Assembly: GCA_016803235.1 (NCBI GenBank)
Contig: JADCLI010000009.1
Span: 62,001-126,000, forward strand
Reading direction: 5' to 3'
DNA: 64,000 nt
DNA from: Pimelobacter simplex
Lineage (GTDB): Bacteria > Actinomycetota > Actinomycetes > Propionibacteriales > Nocardioidaceae
Numbering within the stretch: the stretch's first letter is position 1; the number at the start of each line of letters is the position of its first letter. The notes under the pieces are model-generated. The model was not told the origin of the DNA. It did no database searches and saw only the letters and a list, made by a program, of their open reading frames with translations. This document shows positions 37,882 through 46,332 of the stretch, one piece after another. The position numbers and the translations under genes are program-made.

Positions 37882-38994
37882 TCAGCCCCCGAGGACGTCG
37901 GCGAGGTCGTAGCGCACCGGCTGCTCGAGCTGGTCGTAGCCGCACGACTCCGGGTCCCGGTCCTCGCGCCACCGCTTGAAGTGCGCGGTGTGCCGGAAGC
38001 GCCGGCCCTCCATGGCGTCGTACTTCACCTCGATCACGCGCTCGGGCCGCAGCGGCGTGAACGAGAGGTCCTTGCCCTGGCTCCACCGGCTCTGCGTGCC
38101 GGGCTGGCGGCCGGGGTTGGCGACGAGGAACTCCTGCCACCGGCCCCACGGGTGCTCCTCGATCGGCACGACGAGCGGCTGCAGCTCGTGCCACAGCTCG
38201 GCCCGGCGCTTGGCGGTGAAGCTCGCGCTGACCCCGATGTGCTGGAGCTCGCCGCCGTCGTACAGGCCCAGCAGGAGGCTGCCGATCAAGGGGTTGTCCG
38301 GGGTGCTCGTCTTGTGCTCGCGGTAGCCCGCGAGGACGACGTCGGCGGTCCGCTCGTGCTTGATCTTCAGCATGGTGCGGGCGTTCGGGGCGTACGGCGC
38401 GCTCAGCGGCTTGGCCACGACCCCGTCGAGCCCGGCCCCCTCGAACTGGTGGAACCACTCCTCGGCCATCGCCGGGTCGGTGCTGGTGCGGGTCAGGTGG
38501 CAGCGTCCGGTGTCCGCGCCCAGGTGGGCCAGGGCCTCCTCCAGCGCGGCCCGGCGCTCCGCGAACGGCCGGTCCAGGTAGCTGTCGTCGTCGAGCGCGA
38601 GCAGGTCGAAGGCGACGAAGTCCGCCGGTGTCTGCTCGGCCAGCAGGTTGATCCGCGAGGCCGCCGGGTGGATCCGCTCCTGCAGCACCTCGAACTGCAG
38701 CCGCCCCTTCCCGTCGGCGCCGTCGAGCGCCACGAAGATCTCCCCGTCGAGGACGCACCGTGGGGGCAGCTCGGCCCTCATCGCCTCGACCAGCTCGGGG
38801 AAGTAGCGCGTCAGCGGCTTGGTGTTGCGGCTCGCCAGCTCCACCTCGTCGCCGTCACGGAACACGATGCACCGGAACCCGTCCCACTTCGGCTCGAAGC
38901 TGAGGCCCAGGGGGTCGTGCTTCGCCGGGTCGGGCACGCCGGACACGGCCTTCGCGAGCATCGGCAGGACGGGCGGCATCACAGGCAGGTCCAC
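37882..38994 (-). CDS. ATP-dependent DNA ligase (LigC type)
   Basis: About 370 residues. The nucleotidyltransferase motif I with the AMP-accepting Lys is FEPKWDGFRCIV; motif III is VLDGEIFVAL; motif IV/V are GLDGVVAKPL and MLKIKHERTADVV. An OB-fold domain ends the protein (SRWSQGKDLSF to VRYDLADVLGG). This is a compact two-domain ligase for repair of nicks or end joining. Start is uncertain: GTG 38994, GTG 38982 and ATG 38979 are in frame. It faces the ABC-F gene divergently. Confidence 0.9.
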   Translation of the reverse strand: MDLPVMPPVLPMLAKAVSGVPDPAKHDPLGLSFEPKWDGFRCIVFRDGDEVELASRNTKPLTRYFPELVEAMRAELPPRCVLDGEIFVALDGADGKGRLQFEVLQERIHPAASRINLLAEQTPADFVAFDLLALDDDSYLDRPFAERRAALEEALAHLGADTGRCHLTRTSTDPAMAEEWFHQFEGAGLDGVVAKPLSAPYAPNARTMLKIKHERTADVVLAGYREHKTSTPDNPLIGSLLLGLYDGGELQHIGVSASFTAKRRAELWHELQPLVVPIEEHPWGRWQEFLVANPGRQPGTQSRWSQGKDLSFTPLRPERVIEVKYDAMEGRRFRHTAHFKRWREDRDPESCGYDQLEQPVRYDLADVLGG

Positions 38995-39033
38995 GCTGCC
39001 CACCGTAGTGCCGCGCGCCCCTAGGATCGGCGG

Positions 39034-40695
39034 GTGAGCGCGAACCTCGTCACCAAGAACCTCTCCGGTGGCCATGCTCACCGCGTGCTCTTCGAGGCCC
39101 TCGACCTCACGGTGGCGCCGGGGGACGTGGTCGGCGTCGTCGGCGTCAACGGCGCCGGGAAGTCGACCTTCCTGCGGATCCTCGCCGGCGACCTCGACCC
39201 GCTCGACGGCACCGTCACGACCGCACCCTTCGACGCCTTCGTCGGCTGGCTGCCGCAGGAGCACGAGCGGGTCGTCGGCGAGACCGTGGGCGGGTACGTC
39301 GAGCGTCGTACCGGCGCCGCTGCCGCGACCGCCGCGATGGAGCAGGCCGCCGCCGCCTTCGGCGCCGAGGACTTCACGAGCGCCGACGAGGACGCGTACG
39401 CCGCCAGCCTCGACCGCTGGATCGCCAGCGGGGCGGCCGACCTCGACGAGCGGCTCGCGCCGGTGCTCGCCGACCTCGGGCTCGACGTCGGCCCGGACGC
39501 CCTGATGACCTCGCTGTCCGGAGGTCAGGCGGCCCGGGCCGCCCTCGCCGCCCTGCTGCTGAGCCGGTTCGACCTGGTGCTGCTCGACGAGCCGACCAAC
39601 GACCTCGACATCGCCGGTCTCGAGCGCCTGGAGGGCTTCGTGCGCGGCCTGCGCGCCGGTGTCGTGCTCGTCTCCCACGACCGCGAGTTCCTCTCCCGCG
39701 TGGTCACTCGGGTCGTCGAGCTCGACCTGGCCCAGCGCCAGGTGGCGGTCTACGACGGCGGCTACGACGCCTACCTCGAGGAGCGGGCGGTCGCTCGCCG
39801 TCACGCCCGCGAGGCCTACGAGGAGTTCGCCGCCACGAAGGCCGACCTGGTCAACCGGGCGCGCGTCCAGCGGGAGTGGAGCTCCCAGGGCGTCCGCAAC
39901 GCGATGCGGAAGTCGCCCGACAACGACAAGGTCCGGCGCCGCGCGCAGAGCGAGTCGTCGGAGAAGCAGGCGCAGAAGGTGCGCCAGATGGAGTCCCGGA
40001 TCGCGCGCCTGGAGGAGGTCGCCGAGCCGCGCAAGGAGTGGGAGCTGCGGTTCACCGTCGGCGCCGCCCCGCGCTCCAGCTCCGTCGTCGCCACGCTCGA
40101 CCAGGCAGCGGTGCACCTCGGCACCTTCACCCTGGGGCCGGTGTCCCTGCAGGTCAACGCACGCGACCGGATCGGCGTCACCGGGCCCAACGGCGCCGGC
40201 AAGTCGACCCTGCTCCAGCTCCTCCTCGGCCGCCTGGCCCCCGCCACCGGTCGCGCCGGCCTGGGCGCCTCGGTCGCGATCGGCGAGATCGACCAGGCCC
40301 GCACCGGCCTCCCCGAGGACCGCGCCCTTGCCGACGCCTTCGAGCAGGCCGTCCCCGAGATGTCACCGGCCGACGTCCGCACCCTCCTGGCGAAGTTCGG
40401 CCTCAAGGCCGACCAGGTCACCAGCCTCGTCGGTCGGCTCTCCCCGGGCGAGCGGACCCGCGCCGCGATGGCGCTGCTGCAGGCGCGCGGGGTCAACCTG
40501 CTCGTCCTCGACGAGCCCACCAACCACCTCGACCTGCCCGCCATCGAGCAGCTCGAGGAGGCGCTCGCGTCCTACGACGGCGCGCTGCTCCTCGTCTCGC
40601 ACGACCGCCGGCTGCTCGACAACGTCCGGCTCGACCAGCGCTGGCACGTCCAGGACGGTCGGGTGAGCGTCACGCACGTCGAGGGCGGGCAGTAG
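39034..40695 (+). CDS. ABC-F family ATPase (ribosome-associated)
   Basis: 553 residues, no membrane helices. Two ABC domains have Walker A GVNGAGKST and GPNGAGKST, signatures LSGGQAAR and LSPGERTR, and Walker B LVLLDEPTNDLD and LLVLDEPTNHLD. The interdomain linker (residues 250-330) is strongly charged and helical as expected. ABC-F proteins bind the ribosomal E-site to relieve stalling or protect against antibiotics; the drug target cannot be read from sequence. GTG is leaderless with TAGGAT at 39022-39027. Confidence 0.92.
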   Translation: MSANLVTKNLSGGHAHRVLFEALDLTVAPGDVVGVVGVNGAGKSTFLRILAGDLDPLDGTVTTAPFDAFVGWLPQEHERVVGETVGGYVERRTGAAAATAAMEQAAAAFGAEDFTSADEDAYAASLDRWIASGAADLDERLAPVLADLGLDVGPDALMTSLSGGQAARAALAALLLSRFDLVLLDEPTNDLDIAGLERLEGFVRGLRAGVVLVSHDREFLSRVVTRVVELDLAQRQVAVYDGGYDAYLEERAVARRHAREAYEEFAATKADLVNRARVQREWSSQGVRNAMRKSPDNDKVRRRAQSESSEKQAQKVRQMESRIARLEEVAEPRKEWELRFTVGAAPRSSSVVATLDQAAVHLGTFTLGPVSLQVNARDRIGVTGPNGAGKSTLLQLLLGRLAPATGRAGLGASVAIGEIDQARTGLPEDRALADAFEQAVPEMSPADVRTLLAKFGLKADQVTSLVGRLSPGERTRAAMALLQARGVNLLVLDEPTNHLDLPAIEQLEEALASYDGALLLVSHDRRLLDNVRLDQRWHVQDGRVSVTHVEGGQ

Positions 40696-40709
40696 CCGGT
40701 CGCGCGGAG

Positions 40710-41114
40710 TCAGTAGGACTGACCGTTCGCGTACCGCTCCCGCCGGAAGTGCCGACCCCTGCCTCGGTTGCGGCTCTTGAACGTCGGCAGCTGCGAGTCG
40801 CAGTTCGGGCAGACCATGCGCAGGTTGTCTCGGTGGTTGTTGGTGGCGTCGCCGTCGACGTGGTCGAGCACGAAGACCAGGGGCTGGTCGTTCCACTCCT
40901 CGGCGATGCCGCAGATCTCGCAGCAGCCGTCCTGGGCATCGAGGAGGTAGCGCCGGATGTAGTGGCCCTTCTCGCCGGCGACCGTCGCGACCCCGGTCTG
41001 TAGCCAGGCATAGGTCTTAGCGGTGCGTTCGGCCGACCGCTGGCAGTGGTTGCTGCAGAACACCTTCTGGCTGCGCCGGACCAACTCGACGCCGCACCCG
41101 AGACAGTTCGTCAT
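40710..41114 (-). CDS. HNH endonuclease-domain protein
   Basis: 134 residues. An N-terminal zinc knuckle (CLGCG and CSNHC) is followed by an HNH nuclease core: CEICG, the FVLDHVDGDATNNHRDNLRMV core with the HNH residues, and VCPNC. Such small HNH proteins are nicking endonucleases or anti-phage/homing enzymes. It is less GC-rich than neighbours and starts 34 bases from the 3' end of tRNA-Thr, on the same strand. TAACGT (41126-41121) lies seven bases before the ATG. Confidence 0.82.
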   Translation of the reverse strand: MTNCLGCGVELVRRSQKVFCSNHCQRSAERTAKTYAWLQTGVATVAGEKGHYIRRYLLDAQDGCCEICGIAEEWNDQPLVFVLDHVDGDATNNHRDNLRMVCPNCDSQLPTFKSRNRGRGRHFRRERYANGQSY

Positions 41115-41115
41115 G

Positions 41116-41141
41116 GTCGGACGTTAGGAACCGGGTCCGAC
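41116..41141. repeat. 7-bp inverted repeat between tRNA-Thr and the HNH gene
   Basis: GTCGGAC (41116-41122) and GTCCGAC (41135-41141) are perfect inverted arms with a 12-base spacer. It may terminate the tRNA transcript or act as operator of the HNH promoter, whose -10 lies between the arms. Confidence 0.45.
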
Positions 41142-41147
41142 GGAAAT

Positions 41148-41224
41148 TGGAGCCGCGTGTCGGATTCGAACCGACGGCATTCGCTTTACAAGAGCGACAC
41201 TCTAGCCAACTGAGTTAACGCGGC
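41148..41224 (-). tRNA. tRNA-Thr (anticodon UGU), CCA encoded
   Basis: The minus strand folds as a cloverleaf. The acceptor stem is GCCGCGT with ACGCGGC. The anticodon stem TCGCT/AGCGA encloses the loop CTTGTAA with anticodon TGT, which reads ACA (Thr). The T arm is GTCGG-TTCGAAT-CCGAC. A discriminator T and genomic CCA follow. All arms pair without mismatch at the positions checked. Confidence 0.95.
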
Positions 41225-41259
41225 ACGTCCCGCGTGGGCGGGCACGTGGGCCATCCTAG

Positions 41260-42123
41260 TCAGCGCAGCTGCGTGACCTCGAACCGCTCGTCCGGTACGG
41301 CGATCGCGTCCTGTGCCGCGACCAGCCGCAGCTCCCGCTCACCCGACTCCAGGGTCGCCGCGAGCACGTCGTACACCGACGCGACGGTCCGCCCCAGGGC
41401 GACCGCGGCCGAGCCGGAGGTGTGCAGGTGGGCGGTGAACAGGGCGGCGGTGATGTCGCCGGAGCCGTTGGCCTTCATCGGCAGGCGGGGGGTCTGGACG
41501 ATCCAGGCACCGTCGCCGGTGACGGCGACCATCTCGATCACGTCGTCGGGCGCGCCGGCCCGCTCCACCGAGGTGACCAGCACGGTGGAGGGCCCGAGGG
41601 CGCGCACCTCGTCGGCCGCCGCGAGGATGTCCTCGAGCGACGACGGCCCGGACAGCGCGTCGCGTCCGGTGATGAAGCCCAGCTCGAACTGGTTGGGCGT
41701 GAGGATGTCCGCGACCGGTACCACCTCGGCGCGGATGATCGGCGGGATCTCCGGGTTCACGAAGCAGCCCGACCTGGCGTTGCCCATCACCGGGTCGCAG
41801 GTGTACGTCGCCGCGGGGTTCGCCGCCTTGACCCGCTTGACGGCGTCGACGATCACGGCCGCGACGGCGGGGGAGCCCTGGTAGCCGGAGAGGACGGCGT
41901 CGCACGACGGGAGCACGCCGCGGTCCTCGATGCCCGTGATCACGTCGGCCACGTCGCCGGGTGCGAGCAGCGGGCCGCGCCAGGCGCCGTACCCGGTGTG
42001 GTTGGAGAAGTGGACCGTGAAGACCGGCCACACCTCGTGGCCGAGGCGCTGCAGCGGGAAGACCGCCGCGGAGTTGCCGACGTGGCCGTAGGCGACCGAG
42101 GACTGGATGGACAGGATCCGCAC
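41260..42123 (-). CDS. pdxY: Pyridoxal kinase
   Basis: 287 residues, the same length as typical PdxY. SSVAYGHVGNSAAVFPLQRLG at the start, GYQGSP, DPVMGN, TPNQFEL and the anion-hole motif KANGSGDITAALF are PdxK/PdxY signatures. It phosphorylates pyridoxal in B6 salvage. GTG at 42123 is preferred over GTG 42129 because GGGAGGA is seven bases upstream. PLP-dependent enzymes elsewhere in the window would use the product, but no direct link is shown. Confidence 0.93.
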   Translation of the reverse strand: MRILSIQSSVAYGHVGNSAAVFPLQRLGHEVWPVFTVHFSNHTGYGAWRGPLLAPGDVADVITGIEDRGVLPSCDAVLSGYQGSPAVAAVIVDAVKRVKAANPAATYTCDPVMGNARSGCFVNPEIPPIIRAEVVPVADILTPNQFELGFITGRDALSGPSSLEDILAAADEVRALGPSTVLVTSVERAGAPDDVIEMVAVTGDGAWIVQTPRLPMKANGSGDITAALFTAHLHTSGSAAVALGRTVASVYDVLAATLESGERELRLVAAQDAIAVPDERFEVTQLR

Positions 42124-42161
42124 CCGCACATCCTCCCAGCCGCCCCTGACCAAGACGAGAA

Positions 42162-42178
42162 CACGAAACACTTTCGTG
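42162..42178. promoter_or_regulatory. Perfect inverted repeat, possible operator
   Basis: CACGAAACACTTTCGTG is a perfect 7-bp dyad around CAC in the pdxY-GMC intergenic region. It lies eight bases before a KstR-like site and could be bound by a second TetR-type regulator or stimulate the same one. Confidence 0.5.
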
Positions 42179-42185
42179 AAGAAAC

Positions 42186-42199
42186 TAGAACGCGTTACA
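42186..42199 (+). promoter_or_regulatory. KstR-like operator upstream of the GMC oxidoreductase
   Basis: TAGAACGCGTTACA matches the published KstR pattern TNNAACNNGTTNNA at every fixed position, with ACTAGAAC and GTTACAGT as flanks. KstR is the TetR-type repressor of steroid and long-chain acyl catabolic genes in actinobacteria. The site lies 57 bases before the GMC start. A related site precedes the acyl-CoA synthetase at 63111. Confidence 0.6.
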
Positions 42200-42255
42200 G
42201 TGAGCCGGCCGGGCCCCGAATGACCCCGGTCACACGAGCGAAGGATGGGAAGCGG

Positions 42256-43911
42256 ATGGCGAAGCGCGCGGCGTACGGCAACGAGGCTGACTACGTGGTG
42301 GTCGGCTCGGGCAGCTCCGGGGCGATCGTGGCCGGGCGCCTCGCGCAGTCCGGTGCGAGCGTGATCCTGCTCGAGGCCGGCAAGTCCGACGACAAGGGCA
42401 TGCACGGCTACTTCACCAAGAAGCCCGGCATGATCGGCCCGATGCACTCCGAGCCGCGGCTCGAGAGGCTCTTCGACTGGGGCTACCGCTCGGTCCCGCA
42501 GCCCGGCCTCGACGGCCGCCGGATGCCCGCCCCGCGCGGCAAGGTCGGCGGTGGCTCGAGCTCGGTCAACGGCATGGTCTACGTCCGCGGCAACCGCGCC
42601 AACTACGACTCGTGGGCGGCCGAGGGCAACACCGGCTGGGACGCCGACAGCGTCAACGAGGCGTTCAAGCGCTACGAGGACTTCGAGGACGGCGAGAACG
42701 CCTACCGCGGCGCCGGCGGCCCGATCAAGATCACCCGCAACAAGACGCCGCAGGAGGCCAGCCTCCAGTTCATCCAGGCCACCGCCGACACCCTCGGCGT
42801 GAAGGTCCTCGACGACTACAACGCCGCCGAGCAGGAGGGCATCGCCCGGATGCAGCAGAACGCTGCCGACGGCCTGCGCTACTCCTCGACCCGTGGCTAC
42901 GTCCACGACCTCGCGCCGCGCACGCTGGAGTTCCAGACCGAGGTCCACGTCACGAGGATCGTGGTCAAGGACGGCCGGGCGACCGGCGTCGAGGTCATCG
43001 ACCAGGGCAAGGGGGGCGGCACCCGCCGGTTCATCAGGGCCGGCAAGGAGGTCATCGTCTCCGCCGGCTTCGCCAACAGCCCGCAGCTGCTGATGCTCTC
43101 CGGCATCGGCCACGCCGACCACCTCGCCAGCGTCGGCATCGACTGCATCGCGGACCTGCCGGTCGGCGACAACCTGCACGACCACCTGTTCCACCCGATG
43201 TCGTTCCACGTGCCGAGCGTCGCGTACCGCGGCAACGCCTGGACCTTCTTCAAGGGCATGGCGCGCGACCTGACCCGCGGCGGCTCGTTCCTCGACAACT
43301 CGGTCTTCGAGTCCGTCGGCTTCGTGCGTACGTCGGCCGCCACCGACGTCCCGGACCTCCAGCTGCACATGCTGCCGTGGGCCTACCCGAGCCCCAACCA
43401 GGACGAGCCGATCCGGCACATCCCCGACGGCCGCCCGTCGCTGACCGTCTTCTCGACGCTGATCTACCCGAGGAGCCGCGGCACGCTGCGCCTCGCCTCG
43501 GCCGACCCGACGGCCGCGCCGCTCATCGACTACGGCTTCTTCACCGACCCCGCCGACGTCGAGGTGCTCGCCGAGGGCACCGAGATGATCCGCGAGATCA
43601 TGGCCTCGGCCGCCTTCGGTGGCGCGGTCAAGGAGGAGATCCACCCCGGCCCGTCCATCCCCAACGGCAAGGAGCTGCGGGTCGCGCTCAAGAACCGCTC
43701 CACCTCCGTCTACCACGGCGTCGGCACCTGCCGGATGGGCGTCGACGAGCGCGCCGTCGTCGGCCCGGACCTCAAGGTCCGTGGCATCGAGGGCCTGCGC
43801 GTCGCGGACGCCTCGATCATGCCGAGCATCACCGGCGGCAACACCAACGCGCCGTGCTACATGATCGGCGAGAAGGCCGCGGAGCTCATCCTGGGCGGAG
43901 CGAGCTGGTGA
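42256..43911 (+). CDS. GMC-family oxidoreductase (choline dehydrogenase-like)
   Basis: 551 residues. The FAD-binding motif is VVVGSGSSGAIVAGRLAQSG, followed by GGGSSSVNGMVYVRG (GMC signature 1). The C-terminal catalytic pair is in YHGVGTCRMG and GGNTNAPCYMIGEKAAE. GMC enzymes oxidise alcohols to aldehydes; the aldehyde dehydrogenase overlapping downstream (GTGA) would complete conversion to an acid. The KstR-like site suggests a sterol or lipid alcohol rather than choline, but this is inference. Confidence 0.88.
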   Translation: MAKRAAYGNEADYVVVGSGSSGAIVAGRLAQSGASVILLEAGKSDDKGMHGYFTKKPGMIGPMHSEPRLERLFDWGYRSVPQPGLDGRRMPAPRGKVGGGSSSVNGMVYVRGNRANYDSWAAEGNTGWDADSVNEAFKRYEDFEDGENAYRGAGGPIKITRNKTPQEASLQFIQATADTLGVKVLDDYNAAEQEGIARMQQNAADGLRYSSTRGYVHDLAPRTLEFQTEVHVTRIVVKDGRATGVEVIDQGKGGGTRRFIRAGKEVIVSAGFANSPQLLMLSGIGHADHLASVGIDCIADLPVGDNLHDHLFHPMSFHVPSVAYRGNAWTFFKGMARDLTRGGSFLDNSVFESVGFVRTSAATDVPDLQLHMLPWAYPSPNQDEPIRHIPDGRPSLTVFSTLIYPRSRGTLRLASADPTAAPLIDYGFFTDPADVEVLAEGTEMIREIMASAAFGGAVKEEIHPGPSIPNGKELRVALKNRSTSVYHGVGTCRMGVDERAVVGPDLKVRGIEGLRVADASIMPSITGGNTNAPCYMIGEKAAELILGGASW

Positions 43912-45470
43912 GTACGCCGACCCGTCCCGCCACGGTCACCGACGAGCTGCTCGAGCGCCTGGTCGCCCGGGTCCCCGGTCGCACCGGCGCGACCTGGAAG
44001 CTCACCGAGGTCTACACCGGCGAGGTGCTCGTCGAGCTCCCGCAGTCGACGCCCGAGGACATCGAGGACGCCTTCGCCCAGGCCCGCGCCGCCCAGGCGC
44101 TGTGGGCGCAGTGGCCGGTCGCCAAGCGGCTCGAGGTCTTCGACCGCGCCCACACCCTGCTGGTCGACAACGCCCACACCACCGCCGACCTGATCCAGGT
44201 CGAGAGCGGCAAGAACCGGCGGATGGCGATCGAGGAGACCTGTGACCCGCCGATGGTCATGTCGTACTACCTCAAGCGCGCGAAGAGGCTCCTCGCCCCG
44301 AAGAGGCACGGCGGCCCGGTGCCGGTCGTCTCCGGCTCGACCGAGGTCCGCGTGCCCAAGGGCGTCGTCGGCATCATCGCGCCCTGGAACTTCCCGTTCG
44401 CGACGGGTCTCTCCGACGCCATCCCGGCGCTGATCGCCGGCAACGCGGTCGTGGTCAAGCCCGACAACAAGACGGCCCTCTCGCCGCTCTACGGCATCTC
44501 GCTGCTCGAGGAGGCGGGCCTGCCGAAGGGCCTGTTCCAGGTCGTCTGCGGCGAGGGGCCCGACGTCGGCCCGACCCTGATCGACAACGCCGACTACGTC
44601 ATGTTCACCGGCTCCACCGCGACCGGCCGGGTGATCGGCGAGCGCGCCGGCCGCAACCTGATCGGCTGCTGCCTCGAGCTCGGCGGCAAGAACCCGATGA
44701 TCGTCCTCGACGACGTCAACGTCGAGGAGTGGGTCGAGGGCACCACCTTCGGCGTCTTCGGCAACACCGGCCAGATCTGCATGCACATCGAGCGGATCTA
44801 CCTGCCCGAGAGCCGGTACGACGAGCTCAGGTCCGCCTTCGTCACGCGGGCGGCCAACCTGCGGATCGGCGCGGCCTACGACTTCGGCCCGGAGATCGGC
44901 TCCCTGGTCAGCCCCGACCACCGCGACCGCGTGGCCTCGCACGTGGAGGACGCCGTCGCCAAGGGAGCGACCGTGCTGACGGGCGGTCGCGCTCGGCCCG
45001 ACATCGGTCCGGCGTTCTTCGAGCCGACCGTGCTCGAGGGCGTCACCAAGGACATGCTCGCCGGCCACACCGAGACCTTCGGGCCGGTCGTCTCGCTCTA
45101 CTCCTACCGCACGGTCGACGAGGCGATCCACCTCGCCAACGACACCGACTACGGCCTCAACGCCTCGGTGTGGAGCGGTGACCTCGCCCGCGCCGAGGCG
45201 GTGGCCGAGAGGATCGAGTCGGGCAACGTCAACATCAACGACGCGCTCGCGACGGCGTACGCCTCCAAGGGCTCGCCCTCGGGCGGCGTGAAGAAGTCCG
45301 GCGTCGGCGCCCGGCACGGCGACCAGGGCCTGCTCAAGTACACCGACGCCAAGAACGTCGCGGTGCTCAAGAAGCAGGTCATGGGGCCACGGCCGGGCCA
45401 GGCCTACGACGCCTACGTCAAGCAGATGCTCAGCTCGCTCAAGCTGATGCGGAGGCTCCGCGTCCGCTGA
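43908..45470 (+). CDS. Aldehyde dehydrogenase (succinate-semialdehyde dehydrogenase-like)
   Basis: 520 residues. PWNFPF near residue 162, the catalytic Glu in LELGGKNPMIV and catalytic Cys in GNTGQICMHIE identify an NAD(P)-dependent aldehyde dehydrogenase. It is often annotated as succinate-semialdehyde dehydrogenase. Coupled to the GMC gene by overlap, it probably oxidises the aldehyde that enzyme makes. The N-terminal 20 residues and C-terminal 40 (ending LMRRLRVR) are extra relative to the core family. A terminator hairpin covers its stop codon. Confidence 0.9.
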   Translation: MSTPTRPATVTDELLERLVARVPGRTGATWKLTEVYTGEVLVELPQSTPEDIEDAFAQARAAQALWAQWPVAKRLEVFDRAHTLLVDNAHTTADLIQVESGKNRRMAIEETCDPPMVMSYYLKRAKRLLAPKRHGGPVPVVSGSTEVRVPKGVVGIIAPWNFPFATGLSDAIPALIAGNAVVVKPDNKTALSPLYGISLLEEAGLPKGLFQVVCGEGPDVGPTLIDNADYVMFTGSTATGRVIGERAGRNLIGCCLELGGKNPMIVLDDVNVEEWVEGTTFGVFGNTGQICMHIERIYLPESRYDELRSAFVTRAANLRIGAAYDFGPEIGSLVSPDHRDRVASHVEDAVAKGATVLTGGRARPDIGPAFFEPTVLEGVTKDMLAGHTETFGPVVSLYSYRTVDEAIHLANDTDYGLNASVWSGDLARAEAVAERIESGNVNINDALATAYASKGSPSGGVKKSGVGARHGDQGLLKYTDAKNVAVLKKQVMGPRPGQAYDAYVKQMLSSLKLMRRLRVR

Positions 45471-45491
45471 GCGTGTCCGCGGACGCGGAGC
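45455..45491. terminator. Terminator hairpin overlapping the aldehyde dehydrogenase stop
   Basis: GCTCCGCGTCCGC (45455-45467) and GCGGACGCGGAGC (45479-45491) form a perfect 13-bp stem with an 11-base loop that contains the TGA. It separates the convergent aldehyde dehydrogenase and hsp20 genes and can serve both. Confidence 0.8.
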
Positions 45492-45500
45492 CCCTCCCGG

Positions 45501-45944
45501 TCAGGCCTCGATCGCCTCGCGGTCGCCCGGCGACGCGGCGCCGGCGACCTCGATGCGGCGCGGCTTCGCCTTCTCGGCGACGGGGATGACCAGGCGGAGC
45601 ACGCCGTCGGCGTACGCCGCCTCGATCCGCTCGAGGTCGAGGTTGTCGCCGAGGACCAGCTGGCGCGAGAACTGGCCGTGCGTCCGCTCCGACGCCAGGC
45701 GCTGCCAGTCGCCGTTGCCGGCGACCCGCTCGGCCCTGATGGTCAGCACGTTGCGCTCGACGTCGATGTCGATGCTCTCCTTGCTGACGCCGGGGATGTC
45801 GAGCTCGAGCACGAACTGCTCGCCCTGCCGCCAGGCGTCCATCGGCATCACGGCCGGACGGTTGGTCGTACCGAGTCCGGCGCCCAGGAGCTGACCGGCG
45901 AACCGGTCGAAGTCACGGAACGGGTCGGTGGTACGCAGCAACAT
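45501..45944 (-). CDS. Hsp20 small heat-shock protein
   Basis: 147 residues. The alpha-crystallin domain spans about residues 35-130 ([40 protein letters not shown]). The start MLLRTTDPF has an AAGGAGGAA ribosome site. It is an ATP-independent holdase. The gene is divergent from an HspR-like regulator, its probable repressor. Confidence 0.93.
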   Translation of the reverse strand: MLLRTTDPFRDFDRFAGQLLGAGLGTTNRPAVMPMDAWRQGEQFVLELDIPGVSKESIDIDVERNVLTIRAERVAGNGDWQRLASERTHGQFSRQLVLGDNLDLERIEAAYADGVLRLVIPVAEKAKPRRIEVAGAASPGDREAIEA

Positions 45945-45968
45945 GACAGGTTCCTCCTTCGGGATGTG

Positions 45969-45987
45969 CCGGCACCCGTCGTGCCGG
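45969..45987. repeat. 7-bp inverted repeat in the hsp20 leader
   Basis: CCGGCAC and GTGCCGG with CCGTC between, 25 bases upstream of the hsp20 start. It may be a regulator site or an RNA hairpin that influences translation of hsp20. It does not match the CTTGAGT-type HAIR element. Confidence 0.4.
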
Positions 45988-46032
45988 GCGGATGCGTTGA
46001 TCTGCAATGACTGTTATAGGTAATCTGAACCC

Positions 46033-46332
46033 GTGATTCAAGGGGATCCGGAAGGTCATGGCGAGCGGACGCGGGGCGTCTTCGCGATCTCGGTCGCGGC
46101 CGAGATGACCTCGTTGCAGATCCAGAACCTGCGCGTCTACGAGCGCCGCGGCCTCCTGGAGCCCGCGCGGAGCGACGGCGGCACCCGGCTCTACAGCCGC
46201 GCCGACATCGACACCCTGCACCGCATCCGCGACCTGCTCGCCGAAGGCCTCAACCTCGCCGGCATCGCGCGGGTGCTGGAGCTCGAGGCCGAGGTGGCCC
46301 GGCTGCGCCGGCGACTCGCTCAGGCAACCTGA
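46033..46332 (+). CDS. HspR-like MerR-family regulator
   Basis: 99 residues from a leaderless GTG (TAATCT at 46021-46026, GTG at 46033). The winged helix reads VAAEMTSLQIQNLRVYERRGLLEPARSDGG, and the arm continues through YSRADIDTLHRIRDLLAEGLN. The short C-terminal coiled coil (ELEAEVARLRRRLAQ) suits dimerisation. HspR proteins repress heat-shock genes; hsp20 is divergent with 88 bases between starts. The 3' end overlaps the convergent dioxygenase gene by 13 bases. Confidence 0.85.
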   Translation: MIQGDPEGHGERTRGVFAISVAAEMTSLQIQNLRVYERRGLLEPARSDGGTRLYSRADIDTLHRIRDLLAEGLNLAGIARVLELEAEVARLRRRLAQAT

